Shown here one piece after another: positions 6,363-15,229 of a stretch of DNA of 57,877 bases. The stretch is from Burkholderiales bacterium Ga0077543 (lineage in GTDB: Bacteria; Pseudomonadota; Gammaproteobacteria; Burkholderiales; Burkholderiaceae_C). A model generated the notes under the pieces. It worked only from the letters and a program-made list of their open reading frames with translations, was not told where the DNA came from and searched no databases. The stretch covers positions 1 to 57,877 of the forward strand of contig LNET01000045.1 of NCBI GenBank assembly GCA_001464055.1. Direction: 5' to 3'. Position 1 is the stretch's first letter. Every line of letters starts with the position of its first letter. A program made the translations under genes and the position numbers.

Positions 6363-9134
6363 ATGAGCGAAAAGATCATGCTGCTGGTCGACGGTTCCAG
6401 CTACCTGTACCGTGCCTACCACGCCATGCCCGACCTGCGCGGCCCCGAGGGCGTGCCCACCGGCGCCGTGCACGGCATGGTGGCGATGATGAAGCGCCTG
6501 CGCGAACAGATTCCCGCAGAACACGCGGTGTGCGTGTTCGACGCCAAGGGCCGCACCTTCCGCGACGACTGGTACCCCGAGTACAAGGCCCAGCGCGCAC
6601 CCATGCCCGAACCGCTGGTGCAGCAGATCGAGCCCATCCACGAGGTCGTGCGCCTGCTCGGCTGGCCGGTGCTGGAAGTGCCCGGCATCGAAGCCGACGA
6701 CGCCATCGGCACCCTGGCCCGGGTGGCTGCGGCCAGCGGCCACCAGGTCGTCATCAGCACCGGCGACAAGGACCTGGCGCAGCTGGTCACGGCGCAGGTG
6801 ACGCTGATCAACACCATGTCCAACGAGAAGCTCGACGAAGCCGGCGTGCTGGCCAAGTTCGGCGTGCCGCCAGAGCGCATCGTCGACTACCTGACGCTGG
6901 TGGGCGACACCGTGGACAACGTGCCCGGCGTCGACAAGGTGGGCCCGAAGACGGCGGCGAAGTGGATCGCCGAACACGGCTCGCTCGACGGCGTGATCGC
7001 CGCTGCCGACGGCATCAAGGGCGCGGCCGGCGAGAACCTGCGCAAGGCGCTGGACTGGCTGCCCACCGGCCGCAAGCTGGTGACGGTGGTGACCGACTGC
7101 GACCTGGCCGGCCATGTGCCGCAATGGCCGGCGCTCGAAGCCCTGGCGCTGCAGCCGGTCGACCAGCCTGGCCTGCTGGCTTTCTACGAGCGCTTCGGCT
7201 TCAAGACCTGGAAGCGCGAGCTGGAAGGTTCGCTGGGCCTGTTGTCGGCGGCGACGACGCCCGCAGCGTCAACGGCCGGCATCGACCCGGCCGCTGAAGC
7301 CGACACCGCCGCTCCCGGCGCGCCCCTGGCCCGCGAATACGAGACCATCACCACCTGGGACCGCTTCGACGCCTGGCTGCAGCGCCTGCAGCAGTCCGAA
7401 CTGACCGCCATCGACACCGAGACCGATTCCCTGGACGGCATGCGCGCCCGCATCGTCGGCATCAGCTTCGCGCTGGAGCCGGGCCGAGCCGCCTATGTGC
7501 CGCTGACGCACGACTACCCCGACGCCCCCGAGCAGCTGCCGCTGGCCGAGGTGCTGGCCCGGCTGAAGCCCTGGCTCGAAGACGCCAGCCGCCCCAAGCT
7601 GGGCCAGAACATCAAGTACGACCTGCATGTGTTCGCCAACCACGGCATCACCGTGCGCGGCTACGTGCACGACACCATGCTGCAAAGCTATGTGCTCGAA
7701 GCCCACAAGCCGCATGGCCTGGAAAGCCTGGCCGACCGCCACCTGGGCCGGCGCGGCCTGAGCTACGAAGACCTGTGCGGCAAGGGCGCGAACCAGATCC
7801 CGTTTGCGCAGGTGGACGTGGCCAAAGCCGCCGAGTACAGCGGCGAAGATAGCGAGATGGCCGTGCAGGTGCACGGCAAGCTCTGGCCCCAGGTGGCGCT
7901 TGATGCCGGCCTGCGCTTCGTCTACGAAAAGATCGAAATACCGGTGAGCGTGATCCTGCAGCGCATCGAGCGCCAGGGCGTGCTCATCGACGCCGCCGTG
8001 CTGGCCAGGCAAAGCCACCAACTGGCAGAACGCATGATGGCGCTGGAACAAGAGGCCTACGACATCGCCGGCCAGCCCTTCAACATGGGCAGCCCGAAGC
8101 AGATCGGCGACATCCTGTTCACCAAGCTCGGCCTGCCGGTGAAGAAGAAGACCGCCACCGGCGCCCCCAGCACCGACGAGGAGGTGCTGGCAGAACTGGC
8201 GGCCGACTACCCGCTGCCGGCACGCATCCTGGAACATCGTTCCTTGAGCAAGCTCAAGGGCACCTACACCGACAAGCTGCCGCTGATGGTGAACCCGGCC
8301 ACCGGCAGGGTGCACACCAACTACGCGCAGGCCGTGGCGGTGACGGGCCGGCTTTCCAGCAACGACCCGAACCTGCAGAACATTCCCATCCGCACGCCCG
8401 AAGGCCGGCGGGTGCGCGAGGCCTTCGTCGCCCCGCCCGGGCATGTGCTGATGAGCGCCGACTATTCGCAGATCGAACTGCGCATCATGGCCCACATCAG
8501 CGAAGACCCGAACCTGCTGCGCGCCTTCGCCGAAGGCATCGACGTGCACAAGGCCACCGCGGCCGAGGTCTTCGGCGTGGCCGTGCCCGAAGTCAGCAGC
8601 GAGCAGCGGCGTTATGCCAAGGTCATCAACTTCGGCCTGATCTACGGCATGGGCGCTTTCGGCCTGGCCAGCAACCTGGGCATCGAGCAAAAGGCGGCAA
8701 AGGACTACATCGACAAGTACTTCGCCCGCTTTGCCGGCGTCAAGCGCTACATGGACGAGACCCGTGTGTCAGCGCGCGAGCGGGGTTATGTCGAGACCGT
8801 GTTCGGCCGCAGGCTGTGGCTGCCCGAGATCAATTCCGGCAACGGCCCGCGCAAGGCCGGTGCCGAACGCCAGGCCATCAATGCGCCGATGCAGGGCACC
8901 GCGGCCGACCTCATCAAGCTGGCGATGATCGCGGTGCAGAAGGTGCTGGACGAAGAACGGCGTGCCACGCGCATGGTGATGCAGGTGCACGACGAACTGG
9001 TGCTGGAAGTGCCGCAGGCCGAACTGGACTGGGCGCGAGGGGCGATTCCGCGGCTGATGGCCGGTGTGGCCGAACTGAAAGTGCCGCTGCTGGCCGAGGT
9101 GGGGGTGGGGCCGAACTGGGACGAGGCGCACTGA
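6363..9134 (+). CDS. polA: DNA polymerase I
   Basis: A 923-residue three-domain polymerase for Okazaki-fragment processing and repair. Residues 1-310 form the 5' nuclease (LLVDGSSYLYRAYHAM; STGDKDLAQLV). Around residues 345-520 is the 3'-5' exonuclease with its acidic residues intact (AIDTETDSL, LGQNIKYDLH, YSGEDSEM), so proofreading is predicted active. The polymerase domain shows motif A (SADYSQIELR, ~697), motif B (RRYAKVINFGLIYGMG, ~748) and motif C (VHDELVLEV, ~874). The ATG at 6363 fits the family N-terminus; 6354 is an alternative. It is divergent from DUF2782-thrB with only about 60 nt between starts. Confidence 0.97.
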   Translation: MSEKIMLLVDGSSYLYRAYHAMPDLRGPEGVPTGAVHGMVAMMKRLREQIPAEHAVCVFDAKGRTFRDDWYPEYKAQRAPMPEPLVQQIEPIHEVVRLLGWPVLEVPGIEADDAIGTLARVAAASGHQVVISTGDKDLAQLVTAQVTLINTMSNEKLDEAGVLAKFGVPPERIVDYLTLVGDTVDNVPGVDKVGPKTAAKWIAEHGSLDGVIAAADGIKGAAGENLRKALDWLPTGRKLVTVVTDCDLAGHVPQWPALEALALQPVDQPGLLAFYERFGFKTWKRELEGSLGLLSAATTPAASTAGIDPAAEADTAAPGAPLAREYETITTWDRFDAWLQRLQQSELTAIDTETDSLDGMRARIVGISFALEPGRAAYVPLTHDYPDAPEQLPLAEVLARLKPWLEDASRPKLGQNIKYDLHVFANHGITVRGYVHDTMLQSYVLEAHKPHGLESLADRHLGRRGLSYEDLCGKGANQIPFAQVDVAKAAEYSGEDSEMAVQVHGKLWPQVALDAGLRFVYEKIEIPVSVILQRIERQGVLIDAAVLARQSHQLAERMMALEQEAYDIAGQPFNMGSPKQIGDILFTKLGLPVKKKTATGAPSTDEEVLAELAADYPLPARILEHRSLSKLKGTYTDKLPLMVNPATGRVHTNYAQAVAVTGRLSSNDPNLQNIPIRTPEGRRVREAFVAPPGHVLMSADYSQIELRIMAHISEDPNLLRAFAEGIDVHKATAAEVFGVAVPEVSSEQRRYAKVINFGLIYGMGAFGLASNLGIEQKAAKDYIDKYFARFAGVKRYMDETRVSARERGYVETVFGRRLWLPEINSGNGPRKAGAERQAINAPMQGTAADLIKLAMIAVQKVLDEERRATRMVMQVHDELVLEVPQAELDWARGAIPRLMAGVAELKVPLLAEVGVGPNWDEAH

Positions 9135-9209
9135 ACCGGGCGCCCGCCCCGTCGCCCGCCGACCTTGGCAGCAAAGCCCGGGCAGGCATCCGGGATCGAC
9201 GACCGATGA

Positions 9210-9884
9210 TCAGCGGCCGCGCTTGCGGCCCGCCATCACCATGGCCAGCAGTCCGGCCAGCACCAGGCCTGCCGTCATGGGTTCCGGAACCGCCTTCAGG
9301 CTGTCTGTCGTCGAGAACGTGGTCCAGGCCTGGTTCCCCGCCAGCTGGTATTTGGCGCTTTGCAGGCCGTCGCAGCAGCCCTCCAGGCCATAGATGCTGA
9401 GGGTGTGGTTACCGGTGCCGATGGCGATGTTCTGCAGCGAGAAGATCTCGCTTGTCGCGCCGTAGTTGCCGCTCCACCAGCGGTCGTCGTTGGCTGCCGC
9501 CAGCAGGGCGCCGTTCAGGAACACCGCGCCGCCCTTGCCGAAGTCGGGGCCGATCATGAAGCTGATGGTGCCGGCCTGCGCATCGCTGATGCCGAAGTCG
9601 ACCTCGAACTTGAAGGCGATGTCGTTGTTGCCGCCGCCGCAGGCGCTGGAGTTTTCCAGCGCCAGATAGGCTGCCGGCGCGGTGTCGCAATAGCCGGCGC
9701 CGGGGGCCTGGAGCAGCAGGCCCTCGATCAGGTTCTGGTAGTAGCTGCCCATCTGTGCCTGCGTGCCGGCCGGTGCGGCGGGCGCGTTGGAGAGTCGGGT
9801 CTGCATCGTGATGATGCTGGCTGCTGCAGGCAGGCTGGCCAGGGCCGTCAAGGCCGCGGCAGCGATGATCGTGTGGGTTTTCAT
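9210..9884 (-). CDS. PEP-CTERM sorting-domain protein
   Basis: A 224-residue exported protein with a signal peptide (MKTHTIIAAAALTALASLPA) and a C-terminal VPEPMTAG motif. A hydrophobic helix and a basic tail (GRKRGR) follow, the PEP-CTERM signal recognised by exosortase systems. The middle is rich in Gly/Asn/Asp with paired cysteines (EGCCDGLQ; SACGGGNND) and looks like an all-beta, possibly sugar-binding domain. No enzyme motif was found. It is convergent with polA. No exosortase gene is present in the window, so processing must be supplied from elsewhere. Confidence 0.8.
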   Translation of the reverse strand: MKTHTIIAAAALTALASLPAAASIITMQTRLSNAPAAPAGTQAQMGSYYQNLIEGLLLQAPGAGYCDTAPAAYLALENSSACGGGNNDIAFKFEVDFGISDAQAGTISFMIGPDFGKGGAVFLNGALLAAANDDRWWSGNYGATSEIFSLQNIAIGTGNHTLSIYGLEGCCDGLQSAKYQLAGNQAWTTFSTTDSLKAVPEPMTAGLVLAGLLAMVMAGRKRGR

Positions 9885-9938
9885 ATTAGGGATTGACGAG
9901 TTCGTTGCTGCTGAACGAATTGTCGTCAGGCCCCGCAG

Positions 9939-9966
9939 AAAAAGGGGTCCCGCAAGCGCGGGGCCC
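9939..9966 (-). terminator. Rho-independent terminator of the ModE-like regulator
   Basis: Read on the minus strand just downstream of the regulator stop, the sequence forms GGG-C-CCCGC / GCTT loop / GCGGG-A-CCC. A run of five T follows (A-tract 9939-9943 on the plus strand). Position and T-tract fit an intrinsic terminator separating the regulator from the PEP-CTERM gene. Confidence 0.65.
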
Positions 9967-9989
9967 GGCGCTTCACGGCGTGGCGGACG

Positions 9990-11168
9990 TCACGGCAAGG
10001 CGATTTGTCGGTGCGCGGCTGGCAGAGCGGCGCGCTTGGGCGCCCGGTACCGCCACCAGGGCAGCGCCCGCGTCAGCGACAGCACCTCGCCCGGCCGCTG
10101 CACGCCATAGCCGGGCAGCCGGGCCAGCGCCTGCAGCCAGGCGGTGCTGCCCAGCACCTCGCGTAGCGCCTGCACCGCAGGCAGTTCCAGCGCCGGCTTC
10201 AGGCACACCAGGAAATAGTCCTCTTCGGCCAGCGGCCAGAAGTCCAGGCCGAAGCTGTGGGCCGCGGCCTCGATGCCCAGGCCGGCGTCGGCCTCGCCCG
10301 CCGCCACCAGCGCCGCCACGGCCACATGGGTGTGTTCGATGCGGGTGGCGTGCCCGTCGATGCCGCTGGCGTCCAGCCCCGCGGCCTGCAACAGATGGTC
10401 CAGCAGCAGCCGGGTGCCCGAGCCGGGTTGCCGGTTGACGAATCGCCCCTGGCCCCGCGCCAGCGCCTGCAGCATCTGGCTTGGGGCCAGGCCCGCGAAC
10501 GGTTTGTCGGGCCCGCGCCTGAACATCAGGCCCTGGCGCCGCCAGTGGCTGCCGATGAGCTTGTGCGTGCCAGGCTTGAGCAGCGGACGCAGTGCCCGGG
10601 CGAAATGGCCCGGGCCCTGGGCGGCGTCACCCAGTCGCGGCACGTGGAAGCCGGCGAGCGTGCAGCGGCCGTCGAGCAGGCTGCGCAAGGCTTCTTCGCT
10701 GCCCGCGATTCGCAGCGACAGATGCACGCCGGCCTGGGCCTCGGCCAGGGCCTGCAACTGCGGCAGGCCCAGGTCGTGGCTGGCGGCGACGTCCAGCAGC
10801 GACAAGCCGGTGTCCTCGGCCAGCGCGAAGACGCGGTTCAGCTCGGTTCGCAGGGCCTCCACATGCGGTGTCATGCGGGTGCGGGCCTGGCGCTCGGCCC
10901 AGACCAGGCGTTCGGCAAACGGTGTCAGGCGCGCGTGGCGGCCCTTGGCCCACAACACCAGCGGCTGGCCCAGCACGCCTTCCCAGTGCTTCAGCGCACC
11001 CCAGACGTGGCGGTAGGACATGCCCAGCGCCGTGGCCGCCTGGCTGATGCTGCCTTGCTGCTGCAGGGCCGACAGCAGGTCGAACAGCGGGTTCTCGATT
11101 TCCGCGCCCTGCTGGCCCAGGCTTTCGAAGGTGTAGCGAAGGTGGGTTCCCCGAGGTGTCATGGGCAT
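9990..11168 (-). CDS. ModE-like HTH regulator with periplasmic-binding-protein-like effector domain
   Basis: A 392-residue one-component regulator. Residues ~25-100 are a LysR/ModE-type winged helix (LLSALQQQGSISQAATALGM, then YRHVWGALKHWE). Residues ~140-360 form a type 2 binding-protein-like domain (LDVAASHDLGLPQLQ, RFVNRQPGSGTRLLLDHLL, EADAGLGIEAAAH). Proteins of this architecture commonly sit next to molybdate or tungstate ABC transporters and sense the oxyanion. The only matching transporter component in the window is the TupA-like gene at 24895, 13.7 kb away across the glucan locus. Start at 11168; the ATG at 11162 is equally possible. The tungstate/molybdate assignment is inference. 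Confidence 0.75.
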   Translation of the reverse strand: MPMTPRGTHLRYTFESLGQQGAEIENPLFDLLSALQQQGSISQAATALGMSYRHVWGALKHWEGVLGQPLVLWAKGRHARLTPFAERLVWAERQARTRMTPHVEALRTELNRVFALAEDTGLSLLDVAASHDLGLPQLQALAEAQAGVHLSLRIAGSEEALRSLLDGRCTLAGFHVPRLGDAAQGPGHFARALRPLLKPGTHKLIGSHWRRQGLMFRRGPDKPFAGLAPSQMLQALARGQGRFVNRQPGSGTRLLLDHLLQAAGLDASGIDGHATRIEHTHVAVAALVAAGEADAGLGIEAAAHSFGLDFWPLAEEDYFLVCLKPALELPAVQALREVLGSTAWLQALARLPGYGVQRPGEVLSLTRALPWWRYRAPKRAALPAAHRQIALP

Positions 11169-11269
11169 GAGTGTCGCACCGCCCCCGCCCGAGCTTGCCG
11201 TCTGTGGCCCGGCCAGGCGCCGGCTGCACCGCCCGGAACCGCCTGGGCCCAGGAAGCGTGCGTTTCAAG

Positions 11270-13984
11270 TCATGGGTTGACCAGCACGGAGATGTCGTCG
11301 ATGAAGACCCGGGCCTGGCCATAGTCGCAGGGCAGGGGCGTGCCGGTGGCGGGGTCGACGCCGCAGTTGCCGGGCGGCTGCACGCCCGTCGGGCCCACGG
11401 CCAGCGTCATCTCCAGGAAGATGGCCGAGGTGTTGGCGGGGATGGCGGGCCCGGTCAGCGAGATCTGCGTCCAGCCCGTGGCGTTGATCTGGCCCTGGAA
11501 CTGGGTGTTGACCACCGGATTCAGGATGTTGCCGGTGGCGTCCAGGTAGCGCAGCGAGAAATTGACGTTGCCGGTGAAGCTGGCGTTGCCCCGGGCCCAG
11601 AACCTCAGCGTCGTGGATCGGCCCACGTACAGGCCCAGGATCGACGGCAGGCCGCCGTCTTCGACGGAATTGGCCGCCAGGCCCGAACCCCCGAGCCCCG
11701 GGTCGGGCACGGCCAGAGCCGCCGAGCGCGAGCCCGAGCGGGCCGTGGTCGACCAGGAGGCAGGCACCAGGCCGACGCCGCGCCAGCCCTGCGCAAACTG
11801 CCCTGCGACGGTGGCCGCGGCCTCGAAGCCGCCATTGGCCATCAACTCCACCGCGGCGACCACTGGCGCCGCCACGGTGAAAGTCACCGAAACCGAAGCC
11901 GGTGCGATGCTGGCGTTGCCGGCCTGGCTGGCGGTGACGGTGCAGGTGCCGGCGGCCACCAGGGTCAGGCTGCTGCCGTTGACCGTGCACACGCCGGCCG
12001 GGCTGGCCGAGAAGCTCACCGGCAGGCCGGCGCTGGAAGTGGCCACCAGCGGCGCCGGCGTCGTGCCGAGCGTCTGGTTGCCGGGCGAGGTGAAGCTGAT
12101 GGTCTGACCGGCGGTCGACACCGCGAAGCTGCGACTGAGCGAAGCCGGCGCAAACGTGGCGTTGCCGGCCTGCGTGGCCACCACCGTGCAGGTGCCGGCG
12201 GCCACCAGGGTGAGCGTGGTGCCGCTGACGGTGCACACCGTTGCCGGGCTGGCCGAGAAGCTGACCGGCAAGCCGGCGCTGGACGTGGCCACCAGCGGCG
12301 CTGGCGTCGAGCCCAGCAGCTGGTTGCCTGGCGAAGCGAAGCTGAGGGTCTGGCTGGCCGCTGCCACCCCGATAGTGCGGCTGACCGAGACAGGCGCAAA
12401 CGTGGCATTGCCGGCCTGCGTGGCGACCACCGTGCAGTTGCCCACCGCCACCAGGGTCAGCGTGCTGCCGCTGACCGTGCACACCGTGGGTGTCGTCGAA
12501 GCGAACGTCACCGGCAGGCTCGTCGAAGCGGCGGCCATCAGTGCGATGGGCGGGGTGCCCAGCGATTGATCGCCTGGCGAATTGAACAGCAGGCTCTGGG
12601 CTGACGGCGGCGCGGCCGTCACGGAAAGCGTGCGGCTGACGGGCGCGGCCGCAGCGAAGCTGGCGTTGCCCGCCTGGCTGGCGACGACGGTGCAGCTGCC
12701 CACGGCCAGCAGGCTCAGCGCGCCGCCGTTGACGGTGCACACCGCCGGCGTGTTCGACACCAGGCTCACCGCCAGACCCGAAGTGGCCGTGGCGGCCAGG
12801 GTGAGGGGCGTGCTGCCCACGGTGCCCGTGGCTGCCAGATTGAAGCTGATCGTTTGCGACTGTGCCGCCGGCGCCACCGTGAATGACCGTGTCACCACCA
12901 CCGCCGCAGCCACGTTGGCATTGCCGGGCTGGCTGGCGTTCAGCGTGCACGTGCCGGCAGCGACCAGGCCGAGCGCGCTGCCGTTGACCGTGCACACCGT
13001 GGGCGTGCTCGAGCTCAGTGTCACCGGCAGGCCCGAGCTGGCCGTGGCCGACAGCGCCGCGGCTGGCGAGCCCAGCGTCTGGGTGGGCGGTGCAGTGAAG
13101 CTGATGGTTTGTGCCGCGGGGGCGACGGTGAACGAATTCAGGACGGCGGTTGCGGCCGCGAAGCTGGCATTGCCGGCTTGGCTGGCTGCGACCGTGCAGG
13201 TGCCGGCCGCGAGCAGGTTCAGGGCGGCGCCATTGACGAGGCAGACCGCGGGCGTGGTGCTGGCAAAAGCCACCGGCAGGCCGGAACTGGCCGTGGCGGC
13301 CAGCACTGGCGGGGTGGTGCCGAGCACCTGGTTACCCGGCGCCGTGAAGGAAATGCTCTGCGCGGCCATTTGTGCGGCCACGACGAAGCTCTGCGGCACC
13401 TGCGGCGCCGCTGCGAAATTGGCATTGCCCGTCTGGCTGGCCACGACCGTGCAAGTGCCGGCGGCCAGCAGTTCCAGCACGGTGCCGTTGACGGTGCAGA
13501 CACTGGACGTGCTGGACGTGAAGGCCACGGGCAGCCCGGCGCTGGAATTGGCGATCAGCGGGGCGGTTGGCATGCCCAGTGTCTGGTTGCCCGGGGAGAC
13601 GAAAGTGATCGTCTGGGCGCCTGCGGTCACGAGGAAGGAGTTGACCACGGGGTTCGCCGCAGCGAAGCTGGCATTGCCGGCCTGGCTGGCGGTGATGGTG
13701 CAGGTGCCCAAGCCGACCAGGGCGACGCTGGCGCTTGAAACCGTGCAAACCGCCGGTGTCGATGAAGCCAGGCTGACCGCCAGTCCCGAGCTTGCGCTGG
13801 CTACCAGGGCCACTGGCGTGGCGCTGAAGGCGCGGTTGGCCAGCGCTGCGAACGTCAGTGTCTGCGGCGCTGGCGCGGCTGCAGCGGGCTCGCCGTCGCC
13901 ACCACCACCGCCACACGCAGCCAGCAGCGCAGCCAGCGCCGGTGCAAGTGCCGCAAAGCGGGCGCGTTGGGCAAATGAGTTCAT
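11270..13984 (-). CDS. Giant lipoprotein with eight Ig-like repeats and a C-terminal jelly-roll domain
   Basis: A 904-residue surface protein. A lipoprotein signal (LAALLAAC, Cys24) is followed by a Gly-rich spacer and eight tandem repeats of about 80 residues (roughly 41-700). Each repeat contains SGLPV and paired cysteines in VCTVNG ... AAGTCTV, spaced 15 residues apart. The last ~200 residues (from ANGGFEAA) look like a CBM4/9-type carbohydrate-binding jelly roll ending ARVFIDDISV. The ATG at 13984 is chosen because the signal peptide starts there; the upstream extension is Arg-rich. It lies downstream of the PEP-CTERM gene in the glucan locus. It probably acts as an extended glycan-binding stalk; no catalytic motif was seen. 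Confidence 0.78.
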   Translation of the reverse strand: MNSFAQRARFAALAPALAALLAACGGGGGDGEPAAAAPAPQTLTFAALANRAFSATPVALVASASSGLAVSLASSTPAVCTVSSASVALVGLGTCTITASQAGNASFAAANPVVNSFLVTAGAQTITFVSPGNQTLGMPTAPLIANSSAGLPVAFTSSTSSVCTVNGTVLELLAAGTCTVVASQTGNANFAAAPQVPQSFVVAAQMAAQSISFTAPGNQVLGTTPPVLAATASSGLPVAFASTTPAVCLVNGAALNLLAAGTCTVAASQAGNASFAAATAVLNSFTVAPAAQTISFTAPPTQTLGSPAAALSATASSGLPVTLSSSTPTVCTVNGSALGLVAAGTCTLNASQPGNANVAAAVVVTRSFTVAPAAQSQTISFNLAATGTVGSTPLTLAATATSGLAVSLVSNTPAVCTVNGGALSLLAVGSCTVVASQAGNASFAAAAPVSRTLSVTAAPPSAQSLLFNSPGDQSLGTPPIALMAAASTSLPVTFASTTPTVCTVSGSTLTLVAVGNCTVVATQAGNATFAPVSVSRTIGVAAASQTLSFASPGNQLLGSTPAPLVATSSAGLPVSFSASPATVCTVSGTTLTLVAAGTCTVVATQAGNATFAPASLSRSFAVSTAGQTISFTSPGNQTLGTTPAPLVATSSAGLPVSFSASPAGVCTVNGSSLTLVAAGTCTVTASQAGNASIAPASVSVTFTVAAPVVAAVELMANGGFEAAATVAGQFAQGWRGVGLVPASWSTTARSGSRSAALAVPDPGLGGSGLAANSVEDGGLPSILGLYVGRSTTLRFWARGNASFTGNVNFSLRYLDATGNILNPVVNTQFQGQINATGWTQISLTGPAIPANTSAIFLEMTLAVGPTGVQPPGNCGVDPATGTPLPCDYGQARVFIDDISVLVNP
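11868..13864 (-). repeat. Eight tandem ~240-bp coding repeats (Ig-like units)
   Basis: Eight copies of an ~80-codon unit beginning with a Q-[TS]-[IL]-[STL]-F motif. All keep the two cysteines and the GNA[ST]FA motif. Units 7 and 8 (the C-terminal pair) share long identical protein stretches such as PAPLVATSSAGLPVSFSASP, suggesting recent duplication. Copy number could vary by recombination between strains. Confidence 0.85.
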
Positions 13985-14034
13985 CGCAGGTCTCTCAGTG
14001 GTGGCGCAGGGCGGTTCCAGGCGGGGTCGACGGA

Positions 14035-14123
14035 CTTGGGCCTTCAGGCCGTGGCGCAGCGCTGCGCCGCGGCCTGAAGGCCCGACCCAAGGCGTGCCAT
14101 CGCACGCCATCGGGTCGGGCCTT
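14035..14123 (-). terminator. Large compound hairpin between two surface-protein genes
   Basis: Three related segments lie between the PEP-CTERM stop (14137) and the Ig-lipoprotein start. Arm A is 14035-14050, arm B 14071-14097, arm C 14102-14123. A pairs with B around an internal perfect palindrome (GGCGCAGCGCTGCGCC, 14053-14068). B pairs alternatively with C through a 4-nt loop. No T-tract is present, so it may be a Rho-dependent or mRNA-stabilising element, or an attenuator. Confidence 0.45.
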
Positions 14124-14136
14124 GGTCAGCGGTGGG

Positions 14137-14817
14137 TCAGACCGCAGCGCGGCGGCGGCGGGCCAGGGCGCCCACGCCGGCCAGGCCCAGCAGCATCAGC
14201 GCGTAGGTGCCAGGCTCGGGAACCAGCGAGACATCGTCGATCTTGAATGCCGCCAGACGGCCACCGCCAGCGGCGCTGAATTCCAGGAAGGCTGCCGTGG
14301 CGCCGGCGGGCACCGTGATCGGCGAGCCCGTGATCAGTGTCCAGTTGCTGCTGTTGATCGAGTTCTGGAAGTTCACGCTGCCGGTGTTGAACAGGATGTT
14401 GCCGTTGTCATTGAGGTACCGCAGCGAGTAGCTCATGTTGTAGAAGCTGAGCTCATCGGGCACGTCGGCCTTGGCCCAGAAGCTCAGGGTCAGGCTTTGC
14501 CCCGGCACCAGGTCGCCCAGCCCGCCGCTGTCTTTCGAGTTCTGCAGCATCACGCCGGCGTTGTCGGGGCTGGTCTGGGCCACCCGCGCCGAGAAGGAGC
14601 CGGTGCGTGCGTCGGACGACCGCGAATAACCCTGCGCCGCGTCCAGCCAGCCTTGGGCATTGGTCGGGTCCACGAGCGGCACGGGTCCGGTCTGACTGGG
14701 CACCGTGGTTTGGCCGACCTCGAAGCCGCCGTTGAACAAACGGTTCTGCGCCTGTGCCGCGCCGGCTGCGATTCCCAGCACTGCGAAGGCCAGGATGGGT
14801 AGTGATTTGAAAGCCAT
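14137..14817 (-). CDS. PEP-CTERM protein with CBM-like jelly-roll domain
   Basis: A 226-residue exported protein. Signal peptide (SLPILAFAVLGIAAGAAQAQ), then NGGFEVGQT and LSFWAKADV typical of CBM4/9-type beta jelly rolls, ending FKIDDVSLVPEPGTYALMLL with an RRRR tail, a canonical PEP-CTERM signal. An AGGAG about 10 nt upstream supports the ATG at 14817. Two LacI-type palindromes (14969-14982 and 15116-15129) sit in its upstream region, linking it to the glucan regulon. It probably binds glucan at the cell surface; no catalytic residues were seen. The C-terminal domain resembles those of the neighbouring Ig-lipoprotein and GH17 proteins. Confidence 0.8.
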   Translation of the reverse strand: MAFKSLPILAFAVLGIAAGAAQAQNRLFNGGFEVGQTTVPSQTGPVPLVDPTNAQGWLDAAQGYSRSSDARTGSFSARVAQTSPDNAGVMLQNSKDSGGLGDLVPGQSLTLSFWAKADVPDELSFYNMSYSLRYLNDNGNILFNTGSVNFQNSINSSNWTLITGSPITVPAGATAAFLEFSAAGGGRLAAFKIDDVSLVPEPGTYALMLLGLAGVGALARRRRAAV

Positions 14818-14968
14818 GTCTGCTTGCTCCTGAACAGATTCCCACCGAGCCTCTGGCAACCTCAGACCACCTTCGGTGCCGGATCGATGTGCGTGTCGGG
14901 CGGCAGACCACTCCATCGGTGACAGCGATTTCTTGGCGCTGCAGACCTGCTACCCACCCGATGAATTG

Positions 14969-14982
14969 TGAAAGCGCTTTCA
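14969..14982. promoter_or_regulatory. LacI-family operator 1 (perfect palindrome)
   Basis: TGAAAGCGCTTTCA, a perfect 14-bp palindrome with the central CG typical of LacI/GalR-family operators. It lies about 150 nt upstream of the PEP-CTERM start. The same sequence recurs at 21208. The likely ligand is the LacI protein encoded at 23784. Confidence 0.75.
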
Positions 14983-15115
14983 AAAGAGGATGATGGGGGT
15001 AACCCGAGGAAACATCGGGTCACAGGCCCTGCGTCCAGGGGGGGTCTCCCGAGAATTCCATCGACTGCAGAGGAAGCATCGATCGGAACAGGCAGATTCC
15101 CCAGGTCGAGCATGC

Positions 15116-15129
15116 TGGAAGCGCTTTCT
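15116..15129. promoter_or_regulatory. LacI-family operator 2 (imperfect)
   Basis: TGGAAGCGCTTTCT, matching 12 of 14 positions of operator 1. Its centre is 147 bp from operator 1, close to 14 helical turns, which would suit repression by looping. Weaker evidence than the other four sites. Confidence 0.5.
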
Positions 15130-15229
15130 GAGGTTCCGGGCATCGCGACGCAACTGCCCCGGCCGTCAGGAGCCGCAAGCGGATTCACGGCGACCGGTAC
15201 AACCGGCCCTGTCGCACGTCTGCCCGGAC

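Larger units (their letters stand above)
14818..15229. other. Regulatory intergenic region of the glucan locus
   Basis: This 412-nt gap holds no credible gene. It contains two LacI-type operators described separately, and the 5' region of the minus-strand PEP-CTERM gene. The rest, next to the 3' end of the GH17 gene, shows no clear terminator with a T-tract. Confidence 0.6.

Noticed and set aside
11868..13864. Regular ~240-bp repeats considered as a CRISPR or satellite array
   Set aside because: Units are coding, much longer than CRISPR repeats, diverge at codon level and keep protein motifs.
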